Assembly: GCA_036704825.1 (NCBI GenBank)
Contig: JAUBSN010000039.1
Location: 1 to 64,000, forward strand
Length of the DNA: 64,000 nucleotides
Reading direction: 5' to 3'
Source: Microcoleus sp036704825
GTDB lineage: Bacteria; Cyanobacteriota; Cyanobacteriia; Cyanobacteriales; Microcoleaceae
Under the pieces are notes generated by a model. That model did not search any database, was not told where the DNA came from, and saw nothing but the letters and a program-made list of their open reading frames with translations. Positions 39,301-45,602 of this stretch are shown here, piece after piece (positions within the stretch are counted from its first letter, which is position 1; each line of letters begins with the position of its first letter). The position numbers and the translations under genes were made by a program.

Positions 39301-42300
39301 TTGATTAATGACTTTCGTTAAATCTGTCAGGGCAGTATTGACAGCAGCAATGGAATCCGTACTGAGATTGCTAGTAGTAACTGAAAAGTTGTGAATGACA
39401 GAATTACCTGCTGCATCCGTTGCTCGAATTACGACATCTGTTACCCCCGATTGTGGCAATCCTATCAGTTGTAACTTATCCTCCTCTAAACTGACAGCTA
39501 AAGAAGCACTGTTACCCTCAACTACTTCATATTTCAAACTGCTAGTTTCCGGGTCAACAAATACTTGAGGAAGGTCAATTGTGCGGGTTGGTTGTGCGGG
39601 AGTTAAGGCAATATCTGCAACGGGTTTAATCGCAGGAGGCTTATCGTTAACTAAGTCCTTAGTTAAAATTTCCTGGCCTGCTTTTGACTCCAGCCATTGA
39701 GTATTGGCATTGACATTTGCTGCGAGTTCTGGTACGTTGGCTGTCGCGCCATCGATCGCAAAAATTAAGTCATTAAAATCGCGATCGCCCTGGTTTCCTG
39801 GTATATCTTCCCAACCAAAAGTATTACCTTTGCCAGTGAAATCAGCCAGCATTACTTGACTGTCGGGATTAGCTGCTGGAATCGAAAACAGGGGAGTTTT
39901 ATCGTGCCAAAGACTAGGAGATTCCGATATCTCTTGCACAGTGCCATTAGGAACTAACATCACAGCAAATTTTGCCCCAGGCGGCATCGCAAAAGTTTTG
40001 ATACCTTGGTATGCACCGCTGTTAACATTAGGTTCGCCAAATTCACCGCTAAATCTCGCACCTTCCAGGCGATCGCGAATCACAACATGACCCAATTCTG
40101 AATTGCTTAAGGCACGTTTAATTGCTTCTTGTTTAAAAGCATCGCAATTCGGCGGATATTGCTCCAGCCCCGATAAATTAACGATCGCAATTTCTCCCTC
40201 ATAAAGACCGCCATCAACTAGGAAATCAAAGCTGACTTGACCCGTTTCGCCAACAGTCCATACTCCCGGTGTGAGATTCAGCGAGTTATTTGCAGGAATA
40301 TCTAATTTTGATTGAGGAACTTCTGGATTTAGCAGAATAACTGGATTTTCAGTTCTATCTGTTCCGGCTGTTGACTGATTTGTATTAGTTTTTGTTTGAG
40401 GTTCAGTTAAAAATGACTTAGGCGCTTCGACCAAAGAAACCGGGTTTTTTACCGAATCTGTAGGCTGTAACGAAGTATTTTCGGATAAAAACCCGGTTTC
40501 TGATTCCCCATGAGTAAGTTCTATTAAAGTTGATGCTGTTTCCTGAGTTTCAGAAGCGATCGCATCTTTATTTATATTGAGTTCATGATTAGTGGAAGTC
40601 GGTGCGATCGCCTCTATTTTCGTTTCAGTTTCCACCGCTGTCGTCACAGTTGGCTCTGAAGCCACAGCATCTTTGATTGAGGGAGAAACAGCAGTTGCAA
40701 TTGGCTCTGGTTGAGCTTCAAGTGGCGCGGTTTTTGGCTCAGAAACAGACACAGAATTAGTCTCTGTTTTCGGTGCGATCGCCTCTATTTTAGTTTCAGT
40801 TTCCACCACTGTCGTCACAGTTGGCTCTGAAGCCACAGCATCTTTGATTGAGGGAGAAACAGCAGTTGCAATTGGCTCTGGTTGANNNNNNNNNNNNNNN
40901 NNNNNNNNNNNNNNNNNNNNNNNNNNNNNNNNNNNNNNNNNNNNNNNNNNNNNNNNNNNNNNNNNNNNNNNNNNNNNNNNNNNNNTCACAGTTGGCTCTG
41001 AAGCCACAGCATCTTTGATTGAGGGAGAAACAGCAGTTGCGCTCGGCTCTTCTTGAGCTTCATCTTTTGGTGTCAGTTTTGTTTCAGAAACCGCCCCATC
41101 TTTAGTTGTAACAGAATTAGTTACAGGTTTTGCATCCTCTTTTGCAGTCGCTGCAGGCTCGGAAATCGGAACATCCAAAACAGAATTTGAATCAGTATTA
41201 TTTGCCGCTTTTTCATCCTCTTTTGCAGGCTCTAACTTCAGTTCAACGTCGGGTTGAGAATAAGCAATCAAATCCTTACCAGTATCCGTTTTTCGCCAAT
41301 CTTTATCGGCATTAATTACGCTATCTAAATTCACAGCTTGACCAGTTGCACCCCGCACCTGAAATACGAAGTCATTGTAATCGCGATCGCTCCCTAAATC
41401 GACTCGCATATCCTCCATTGTAAAAGTCTTGCCGCTACCCGTTACATCGGCAATTTGACCCACATGAAATCCTTCAGCAGGATTCGCTGTCACCATCGAA
41501 AATAAAGGACGTTTGTCTCCTGCGATCGCCGGATTGTTAAGTACCTCTTGTACAGTCCCATTAGGTACTAACATCACCCCAAATTCCTCACCCGGAGTCA
41601 TCGCAAAAGTCTTGACTCCTAAATAACTTCCATCGTTAGAATTGCCTTCAGGTAAATTATCGGTAAATTTTGCACCTTCACTCAAGTCATTAATCACTAC
41701 ATGACCTTTTGCAGAATTGCTAAGTGCTCTCGAAGCCGCTTCTTTGATAAACTCTTCCGAACCTGGAGAAAACTTCTCCATTCCTTTGAGACTGATAATA
41801 GCTAATTGACCCTTATACAAACCGCCGTCAAATAAGAAATCAATACCGACTTGACCTTTAGAGTCAACAACAAATTTCCCGGATGCAAAGGAATTATCGG
41901 CTACTGGATCTGATGTAGGAACTGTTGGACTGAGTTCTTTTTGTGTTTCAACTGCGACAGATTGAGTGCTTTCAGCAAGCTTGTTATCGTTTTCGCTGCT
42001 GCTGGCGGTAGAGTTTTCTTTTTTACTATCTTGGCTAACTTCGGCGGTAGTGACAGCCTTTTCGGCTGTTGAACTTTCAGGTTGAGTTGTTTCTGAAATT
42101 GCGGTTGCTTTTGGTTCGATAATTGTGTTGTTTGTAGCAGTTTCAGTTGCGGAATTTTGCTCTTTTTCTGCTAACGCAGTAGGGGCGATCGCGCTTGAGT
42201 TTTCTGCGGCTATCTTATTGTTAGTCAGCGGGTCATTTGCTGTCAAAGTCTCATCTTTAATCGGAATTAACGGTGAATCTTTGCTGCTTCCAGTCAGGGT

Positions 42301-42651
42301 ATCTTTGACTTCTGCATCGGAACTGGAAGATAAGGTACTGCGCTCGATCGACCCGCTTAAACTGCTGCTGAGATTGTCGGGAACAATTAAAGAATCATCC
42401 GATTTATTGCTGCTTGAATCGGAAATAGTATCGTTTGATTTAGTAGGGGCGATCGCGCCAGATATTTGGTCAGCTTCAGTTGCGGGCTGATTTTTGGTGT
42501 CAGCGATCGACGAACTGCCGCCGATATTTTGTTTGTTGCTGCTGCTTAAAGGGTTGAGTATAGAATTATTTGTCACACTTCCCGGTAAAGTGTCAGTTAT
42601 CAAAATATCTTGCAATATAACGTTATTTTGACCTTCATTTACGCTTGCCAT
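30307..42651 (-). CDS. Giant DUF4114 / subtilase / coiled-coil protein
   Basis: About 4114 aa (100 N inside, so length is uncertain). ATG 42651 has TAGGAG about 11 nt upstream. Residue layout: Ser/Thr/Glu-rich 1-250; DUF4114 domain about 255-450; Glu/Thr repeat region 530-675 with 57-residue units; second DUF4114 about 790-985; an Ig/cadherin-like fold 1005-1095; a subtilisin-like S8 domain about 1220-1450 with Asp1229, His1235, VVSAGNTGG and Ser1387 in GTSRSAS; then about 2400 residues of Gln/Glu/Ala coiled coil (1455-3850) broken by a YLAYYPDVAKAFGW unit near 2265; finally hydrophobic Gly/Ala/Ile helices 3855-4100. No classic signal peptide was found. DUF4114 proteins are usually exported. 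The S8 domain could process this protein or the neighbouring RHS protein. Function unknown. Confidence 0.8.
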   Translation of the reverse strand: MASVNEGQNNVILQDILITDTLPGSVTNNSILNPLSSSNKQNIGGSSSIADTKNQPATEADQISGAIAPTKSNDTISDSSSNKSDDSLIVPDNLSSSLSGSIERSTLSSSSDAEVKDTLTGSSKDSPLIPIKDETLTANDPLTNNKIAAENSSAIAPTALAEKEQNSATETATNNTIIEPKATAISETTQPESSTAEKAVTTAEVSQDSKKENSTASSSENDNKLAESTQSVAVETQKELSPTVPTSDPVADNSFASGKFVVDSKGQVGIDFLFDGGLYKGQLAIISLKGMEKFSPGSEEFIKEAASRALSNSAKGHVVINDLSEGAKFTDNLPEGNSNDGSYLGVKTFAMTPGEEFGVMLVPNGTVQEVLNNPAIAGDKRPLFSMVTANPAEGFHVGQIADVTGSGKTFTMEDMRVDLGSDRDYNDFVFQVRGATGQAVNLDSVINADKDWRKTDTGKDLIAYSQPDVELKLEPAKEDEKAANNTDSNSVLDVPISEPAATAKEDAKPVTNSVTTKDGAVSETKLTPKDEAQEEPSATAVSPSIKDAVASEPTVXXXXXXXXXXXXXXXXXXXXXXXXXXXXXXXXXXQPEPIATAVSPSIKDAVASEPTVTTVVETETKIEAIAPKTETNSVSVSEPKTAPLEAQPEPIATAVSPSIKDAVASEPTVTTAVETETKIEAIAPTSTNHELNINKDAIASETQETASTLIELTHGESETGFLSENTSLQPTDSVKNPVSLVEAPKSFLTEPQTKTNTNQSTAGTDRTENPVILLNPEVPQSKLDIPANNSLNLTPGVWTVGETGQVSFDFLVDGGLYEGEIAIVNLSGLEQYPPNCDAFKQEAIKRALSNSELGHVVIRDRLEGARFSGEFGEPNVNSGAYQGIKTFAMPPGAKFAVMLVPNGTVQEISESPSLWHDKTPLFSIPAANPDSQVMLADFTGKGNTFGWEDIPGNQGDRDFNDLIFAIDGATANVPELAANVNANTQWLESKAGQEILTKDLVNDKPPAIKPVADIALTPAQPTRTIDLPQVFVDPETSSLKYEVVEGNSASLAVSLEEDKLQLIGLPQSGVTDVVIRATDAAGNSVIHNFSVTTSNLSTDSIAAVNTALTDLTKVINQNSANFIEGLSSEAAAESLTNLTTLLEQYPDALPLFNKPDSLAKLGISDSNISTLRQLLQSPEVGAEFGLSVSLGEALSHPDSTGFDEFLLNADEAISLLPSDAKQPKVGFIDFTEGKHAQRVTSAFSSINSLAKYDTFTVNRGDWAEQLRRFVDGVKANGENRAIANLSFDLSQLDDIGITTRYELTPEEQAAIQYARENNVLLVVSAGNTGGMMSALGAASKIFDNIITVGAVNQFESKTDYSAYGDGLDLMAPGGSWANDPNAFVGTSRSASYVTAAASLVWAANPALSLTQVKQLLIDTAADLNTPGWDKETGAGLVDVKSAIDRALSMEPTPAPVKPGVQVSLFSGEGRVETLARPASEPTQKAISELEKAQQDLLEQWQILADLGNPSLNLSDLQADAIAKIADALNKYQQVSTDAGITDAHNQQRVEELALATSHYKIESDRLQNLLAQQKELEDRLAKLGENKSALETETQKLLEGIQAQIAKAETDLAKAKAKLLNPFANVGDNLQTDSAPWREAANKQQEFASNFQAQAAIQNAEAARFSAISNSINPARWQPVGSEKGASGRRREIWGWANDPNLSRQKNQSQWQSQIATQNSQSLQQLSQQAAQQEGALNQYAQFLESRPTNLGEEGLDKAGKVLQLLQQQAAEQAKIAENYTNLAAIAGSRQQQNQTQANWHNSQINRWEQVGTKRTGRSGKNTEPVYGTVHYPEHIKPRDMAQQLANEAASESQAYAQLAQQAQQQASALQEQARKLETGIKDWPVLKQGIDYEIAADGLRLQAEQDLLALHDPVQRQKLETLLQEINLAEKELQRLENEQIPAQQQLTDLTENRLKASQAKLEAIQADKAEAAKNLQNFLETAGFLLPYRERLLAVDKQIEKLESEQLDAFKTMLELQNQLQKNPSDSLQQQLDNWGNYLQNLEQELAWAKLQRDQLAMALADSPERLAIANLIKNLETAPTSINPKSKIQNLKSYEGSGASFLAGFDNLDSRLTQGKTEQVQTEKSLAALQPEYRELGLKKADLEDFQIPAKQKQVADKDKEIEATESAIAQNISSLSTVSAAQLTDIPSAIASTDAAIQQQKSAVQGYQNQINQAFATANSLEQQRQANQNAANYWNGQVYVFNADAYLAYYPDVAKAFGWNGQLAYWHYLSYGRYEGRLPNPQAAVYRNNHQAAANSFAQQRDLASSNAQQLNATFQPQIAVAQQQIGKMETDKNLLVQLSGLNAELSQQQQQRDTLVKDLEKLNEQKADTEQKLIDKYREIELTDRYLEQVEGEVDRLQSRLDVLNRAGVLQTKYQQNWNAWQQANQTQVTATQSLLATRQAGEADRQQLADLQSQLKPVQENLEKGRSLETSLAGTQQALAFTNLQIGNQNLVIQSAIDNDAGLAATERYYLNLAEASRQRTWYWNGSAWAYNAGEAAAYRSHLQTASLMADERNKLWQRRQDAGNKINELTQKAAEQQSQIADLNSQLQALGGMPQLEAEFNAVQSAIASVNQRLQPLQNRENQLIQTIQNAASQAANLAAELAQTTQLKSTALRQLIGLGMLASESDVDFFATQVDPQVNTHLEKLRGQGQDLTNQINSTNELVANWEQQLANTTDPVIQEYLTNLIQLSKSQISSLEALQESSQTAADDLEKLLKQATEALLPLRQKQELEIRQKLESNENRLNALQSQLNSENAAEAAIKDDTVLAHAQLTDRVRQDLTNSVTNTTQELLEGNPMTKKLGDNQQKLSESVDSLIAEMNSQFADPYGEYQRSEANLEDGIKTLGVVENLADALDGSVTSTEQAIEKLKLRIKQDDELWQEIAPIAIRYGVESQELQDYQAQIQAILGSQTSPTEIDAATKELRAQFLKEHPENGTAINLLQGATLEGRSPNQQISNLLNSTVDTLLAADAVEGRNPNQALFDKAKAEQASHEAQGYAALAQAAWYEQQAAYNWAVSRKNGPYWYEQRWVKKRCGKGHWETVTHVDHNWILWSQYSQLFPQLRQQGIAHLAEADKWRKEKERIEPLAKQWTEANNAANEAQPPVKESRDFFAQLEEASKSISGEKIQLELLENLLPTLKQQLEQAEAEAAAQNAKVQQEWEEYDTNSEEYRAAVADILARRGELNKQAIETQQQIADVEKWVERQSVALAPELAGTNALIDSLKQQQQAIANQITEFVNQGVTVDGLQDLYSKEAQLKQTLQLLTNKAAILTAQQTALTHKRTLLTAQNEVIIAEQRLLDAYIKDPDADTSNLQQQLQDARAALAEAQRLAEQAEAASKILTAPLQQLKEDLLVQNDEHLKQARENQQILKDLVEATQANANYTIQAAQKQQEVNNLEFQILQRLQQATDAGFKEAKALLDVAKHNDMATAAEIYYRDYSDLAGDKGNSSSPGLAKPEDRILADRYYQEMLNNRELQRRARSQADAFGAARRTAEAQMKTLQAQQETAAKLLSDLNDKIATTQEEREKKEQELAIAQARLDGITRIREQTEQTFIQLVTIEKLNLAQAQLEQEIAESRQQGIDEAVQARMERDRLETERQRTETVAKIEQLRQLQAEDNLRQSLNQARGNLGMTTLEATDDPVQLQTQLAGLLASLKDLETQQESDLPADLKALLAVAHGDIHEALQGKEAANIQENLLKAMDGLIGQIQQYKTEISRIDLEEQWDTQLLQTAETDLQGASQQLLKELQRAEELSGEKQVIEPLYMEALTKVAYAEQAVDISEDLAKQSKEMLDQIIKQRIEQRKLRKKMFWMKLLGIVRNIIGILGFILQFTPLAPLGIALNLANAGIGIIQSAITGDWAGAIFQGVMAGVGFLASAIPLPPGFTTGIQALMGLAQGSFDGIRSIMSGQGIVGFLQILGGVASAITTGLSSFIKSTSDAIEQVVLQVFNSLKTVPLQIYGAIEGIKNGDWVAGIGNILNAVGTLGSNFAGIFNNTAAQVFNFLNDAGSSVKVIGNAIKEGGIEGWLSGINGMLGIWGDDLVKLVDRLKGEPLDPIGLEEVTSCEG
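40435..40501. repeat. AGAAACCGGG dispersed repeat, copy 9, in frame inside the giant gene
   Basis: Same 67-bp family as the intergenic copies at 20205 and 21822 (ends AGAAACCGGGTT and AAAACCCGGTTTCT). Translated in the giant protein as SETGFLSENTSLQP and DSVKNPVSLV between the Glu/Thr repeat region and the second DUF4114 domain. Confidence 0.8.
40630..41060. repeat. 171-bp coding tandem repeat interrupted by the assembly gap
   Basis: TTCCACC(G/A)CTGTCGTCACAG recurs 171 bp apart (from 40630 and from 40801), and part of another unit lies beyond the gap at 40986-41055. Each unit encodes 57 residues with QPEPIATAVSPSIKDAVASE and ETETKIEAIAPK. Copies are nearly identical, so the true copy number is unknown. 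Confidence 0.85.
40886..40985. other. Assembly gap of 100 N
   Basis: A run of exactly 100 N, the usual placeholder for a scaffold gap of unknown length. It lies inside the 171-bp repeats of the giant gene, which explains why short reads failed here. Confidence 0.99.
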
Positions 42652-42771
42652 TGGGATTGCACTCCTAATCTTGGATTGGATAAAAAGTGATACAATGAAA
42701 TCAGATCGAGCGATCGCCCATAGTTTGAAACTTCTGCACTATATTTCGGAACCAAGCCGATGTTTTTACGC

Positions 42772-42975
42772 AAATATCTGAACTTTTTTGGAGAAGTAAG
42801 AAAGGGCGATCGTCTCCTCAACTGTAATTACGGAAGTCAGCCACAGTTTTTACGCAAATCTCAGAAATTTTTTGAGAAGTAGCAGAGGGCGATCGTCCCT
42901 TCAACTGTAATTACGGGAGTCAGTTGCAGTTTTTACGCAAATCTCCAAACTTTTTTCTGAATCAGCTTTACAATG
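42772..42975. repeat. Tandem GTTTTTACGCAAAT repeats upstream of the nuclease-like gene
   Basis: GTTTTTACGCAAAT starts at 42772, 42846 and 42929 (spacing 74 and 83 bp). Units share TTTTTTGAGAAGTA, GGGCGATCGTC and TCAACTGTAATTACGG. They fill the divergent 347-bp gap between the giant gene and the PD-(D/E)XK gene. A single related copy is at 44791. Confidence 0.75.
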
Positions 42976-42998
42976 TAGAAAAACGAAGACATAAAACT

Positions 42999-43622
42999 AT
43001 GGTAGAAACAATTCAAACCAAAAATATCAAGCTGCACGACTTAATAGAAAAGTTTGGATTGCAGCGCACTGATGACGCTCACTTTTTTCGAGAGTGGCAA
43101 GAAGATTTACCCGAACTAACAGATTTGGAAAAGCAAGCTCTAGATGAAGTAAAGGGCGACTACATCCACTTATCCGAGTACGAAATTCTGGAACCTGTAG
43201 TTAAGTTAGTGGTGCTTTCTCCGTTGTTGAGACTAGCAGGATTTTATCGTGCGCCATTTTACTTGACTGGTGAGAAAGAGGTGAGAATTTTTTCCGAAGA
43301 TGAGGGAACTATTGTGACTGGACGCCTGGATTTATTGGTTTTTACGCCTGAGTTTTGGGTGTTGGTAATTGAAGCGAAAAAATCGCAATATTCGCTAGAA
43401 GCTGGAATTCCACAAGCTTTGGCGTATATGCTGGGTAGTCCTAATCCTGACAAACCTACTTGGGGATTTGTCACGAATGGGATTGATTTTATCTTCTTGA
43501 AATTGACGAAACAAGGAACGCCGCAGTATGCTCGTTCTGAACGATTTTATCTGGATAATAACGATGGTTTGTACACGGTGCTGAAGGTGTTAAAGCGTTT
43601 TGCTCAATTGTTTAGGGAGTAG
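42999..43622 (+). CDS. PD-(D/E)XK nuclease-fold protein (HsdR N-terminal-like)
   Basis: A 207-aa protein starting at ATG 42999 (MVETIQTKNIKLHDLIEKFG); a longer frame begins inside the tandem repeats and is not used. The middle (about residues 95-140) has the nuclease core GRLDLLVFTPEFWVLVIEAKK, with Asp and the E-x-K pair, as in the N-terminal domain of type I restriction R subunits. It continues with PQALAYMLGSPNPDKPTWGF, typical of these proteins. Stand-alone copies of this size are abundant in cyanobacteria and no helicase or methylase is adjacent, so a restriction role cannot be assumed. Confidence 0.8.
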   Translation: MVETIQTKNIKLHDLIEKFGLQRTDDAHFFREWQEDLPELTDLEKQALDEVKGDYIHLSEYEILEPVVKLVVLSPLLRLAGFYRAPFYLTGEKEVRIFSEDEGTIVTGRLDLLVFTPEFWVLVIEAKKSQYSLEAGIPQALAYMLGSPNPDKPTWGFVTNGIDFIFLKLTKQGTPQYARSERFYLDNNDGLYTVLKVLKRFAQLFRE

Positions 43623-43707
43623 GTTTTTGATGCTGCGAATAGGATGGAAGGGCGATCGCTCTTTTTGTGATTGTGCTTGAAGGGCGATCGCTCTTTTCTC
43701 TCCTAAA

Positions 43708-44640
43708 TCAGCTAACTGTTAAATTCAGAGATTTCTGTTGCTGTTTCCGCTTCATCCGCCAACTGGAAATAACAGCACCAAAAGCTAAAGTACCCAACAC
43801 AGTAGTGGGTTCGGGTACGGGAGTGGATTCTTGGGAGTCAACTGGAACTATGATGCTAGGAGATGTTCCACCTGCAAAACCTTTACCAAACCTGCCGTTA
43901 CGACCATTACCACTTAGGTCTGATACCCAAGTATCGCCATCTTGCTGAAAGTAATCTTCTAAAATGAAGTTGTACAAAAGCTGCGTATTTGCATCTGAGG
44001 TGAGGTCTCCTTTTGGTGCCTCGAAGCTATTGCCACTGTATCGTGCCACATTGGAAATACGAAATGTATCTAAGTGTCCGATAAAGCTAGATGCAAATCC
44101 ATCGGATCGGAAAATCGCACCCAGGAAGCCACCACCATCTGAGTCCCAAATGTCTCCAGCACCAGAGCGACTGCCCACTATCTGACCGTCAAGGTAGAGG
44201 CGTTGAGAACCTTCCCCTTGTACAAACGCAATATGATGCCAAGTATTAAGTGCCAACGGTGTTGTACTTGTTATGCCACTCAATATGTAATTGGGATAGT
44301 TTGGATAATTATAACCAAACAAACCATTTGGTCCAGCAAGGAATTGTTTGTCTTCTAACGCATACTTGAATTCATTAAAGACTAACCCACCGGCACTAAT
44401 GCCACTAGGAAAGTAAATGCCAGCTTCGTAGGTAGATTCGTTTCCAAGCACAGTCTGACCAGCAATTTGAATCGTGTCCGTTGGATTATTGAAAAAAATG
44501 TTTGGGCGATCGAAAGTTCCCTCAGCAGAGTAAATAACATCTCTGGGAAGTGGGCCTAGTGTGACAGCTAATGCCTCACTCTGCTGAGTTATTATCGGTG
44601 TTGCCAGTGTTAATACTGCCAGTGTCAAAAACTTTTTCAT
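43708..44640 (-). CDS. LamG-domain PEP-CTERM protein
   Basis: Exported 310-aa protein. It has a signal peptide (KKFLTLAVLTLATPIITQQ, cut near SEALA) and a LamG/concanavalin-like sugar-binding domain about 55-245, with the hallmark LNTWHHIAFVQGEGSQRLYLD and FIGHLDTFRISNVARYSG. A PEP-CTERM anchor follows: PVPEPTTVLGTLAFGAVI and a basic WRMKRKQQQK tail. AGGAG lies 9 nt upstream of ATG 44640. The tail closely resembles that of the PEP-CTERM protein at 23988, which suggests both use the same sorting enzyme. Likely cell-surface or exopolysaccharide-associated. Confidence 0.88.
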   Translation of the reverse strand: MKKFLTLAVLTLATPIITQQSEALAVTLGPLPRDVIYSAEGTFDRPNIFFNNPTDTIQIAGQTVLGNESTYEAGIYFPSGISAGGLVFNEFKYALEDKQFLAGPNGLFGYNYPNYPNYILSGITSTTPLALNTWHHIAFVQGEGSQRLYLDGQIVGSRSGAGDIWDSDGGGFLGAIFRSDGFASSFIGHLDTFRISNVARYSGNSFEAPKGDLTSDANTQLLYNFILEDYFQQDGDTWVSDLSGNGRNGRFGKGFAGGTSPSIIVPVDSQESTPVPEPTTVLGTLAFGAVISSWRMKRKQQQKSLNLTVS

Positions 44641-44949
44641 GAGAAATCACTCCTTTAAACTATAGTTGGCAAAAAAAATCATACGATCGCCCTTTTCCCC
44701 AAAAGCCCCGCCAGCAAAGCCATCTTCCCGTAGGGGATCCCAAAGGGTAGGAAATTCCCTCTCACCTTTACTTACGAAACCACCTCAAACTTTTTACGCA
44801 AATCTCAAAACTTTTTTTCCAAACCCCTCAAACGTAAAGTTTTGTAACAATGTCCCCACAAATGCGTAAAAAATTGGGACTCTACCGAAAAACAACATAG
44901 AAATGCCCCAAGACTGCACAAAAATCCCCAGAGGAGTGAGGAGATTGAG
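44641..44949. other. Divergent intergenic region
   Basis: 309-bp spacer between the LamG gene and the sigma-like gene. It holds one TTTTTACGCAAATCTC repeat (44791-44820) related to the array at 42772 and presumably both promoters. I could not identify promoter boxes with confidence. Confidence 0.5.
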
Positions 44950-45576
44950 ATGGAGGACGAAATTGATTTACAACTCAAACAGCTAGCCGTCGAAGCTCAA
45001 CAGCACCCAGCCCATAGCCGTCAGCGAAACAGAGCACTAACCAAACTAATCGAAGTAGTTGGGCGTTGTCATAGACTTGCTCGTCCTTACAGAGACGGCT
45101 TGCAAGGTCTCATTTACCAGGATCTTTATAACGAAGCACTTGTAAAAACAATTGAGCATATTTGTCTGAAAATTGACAACTACTATCCAGAACAACCAGT
45201 GATGGCTTGGGTCAATCAGATATTGAAGTGGAGATTCAGCGATGTTGTCGATCGACATATGAAAGAAAAAAATAGAACACGCAAACTACCTGACTTAAAC
45301 GACCTAGATAATTACCAGTCACCAGAATCACCGTTGTCCGAAGAAGCTACAATGCTGCGTGAATTGATCGAAGAAGATCCAGATGGCCATTTTAGAAGAG
45401 TGTCACTTAGAGGTCACCAGGATATCACTTGGCAAGTTATAGCTTTAGCTAAATTGGATGGTGAAACATTGTCTAGTATGTCTCAAAGATTTGGAGTTTC
45501 TATTTCAGGTATTGACAGTTTTTTTCAGCGAAATTTGCGTAGATTTAGTGATGATTTTCGTAATAAATTACAGTAA
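44950..45576 (+). CDS. Sigma-70-like transcription factor
   Basis: A 208-aa protein with the layout of a small sigma-70/ECF-type factor. Region 2-like segment about residues 48-100 (LIYQDLYNEALVKTIEHI, VMAWVNQILKWRFSDVVDRH) and a helix-turn-helix region 4-like segment about 155-200 (VIALAKLDGETLSSMSQRFG, then VSISGIDSFFQRNLRRFSDD). The region 2 to 4 linker is acidic and Pro/Ser-rich. GAGGAGA lies upstream of the ATG. It is the first gene of a plus-strand cassette with DUF1822 and CHAT proteins (26 bp to the next gene). It probably directs transcription of this cassette or of response genes, by inference. It is diverged, so a non-sigma DNA-binding role is possible. Confidence 0.7.
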   Translation: MEDEIDLQLKQLAVEAQQHPAHSRQRNRALTKLIEVVGRCHRLARPYRDGLQGLIYQDLYNEALVKTIEHICLKIDNYYPEQPVMAWVNQILKWRFSDVVDRHMKEKNRTRKLPDLNDLDNYQSPESPLSEEATMLRELIEEDPDGHFRRVSLRGHQDITWQVIALAKLDGETLSSMSQRFGVSISGIDSFFQRNLRRFSDDFRNKLQ

Positions 45577-45602
45577 CAATAAAGCGATAACCACAGAAAC
45601 TA

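Noticed and set aside
40886..40985. N run as a real low-complexity feature
   Set aside because: Exactly 100 N is an assembly placeholder.
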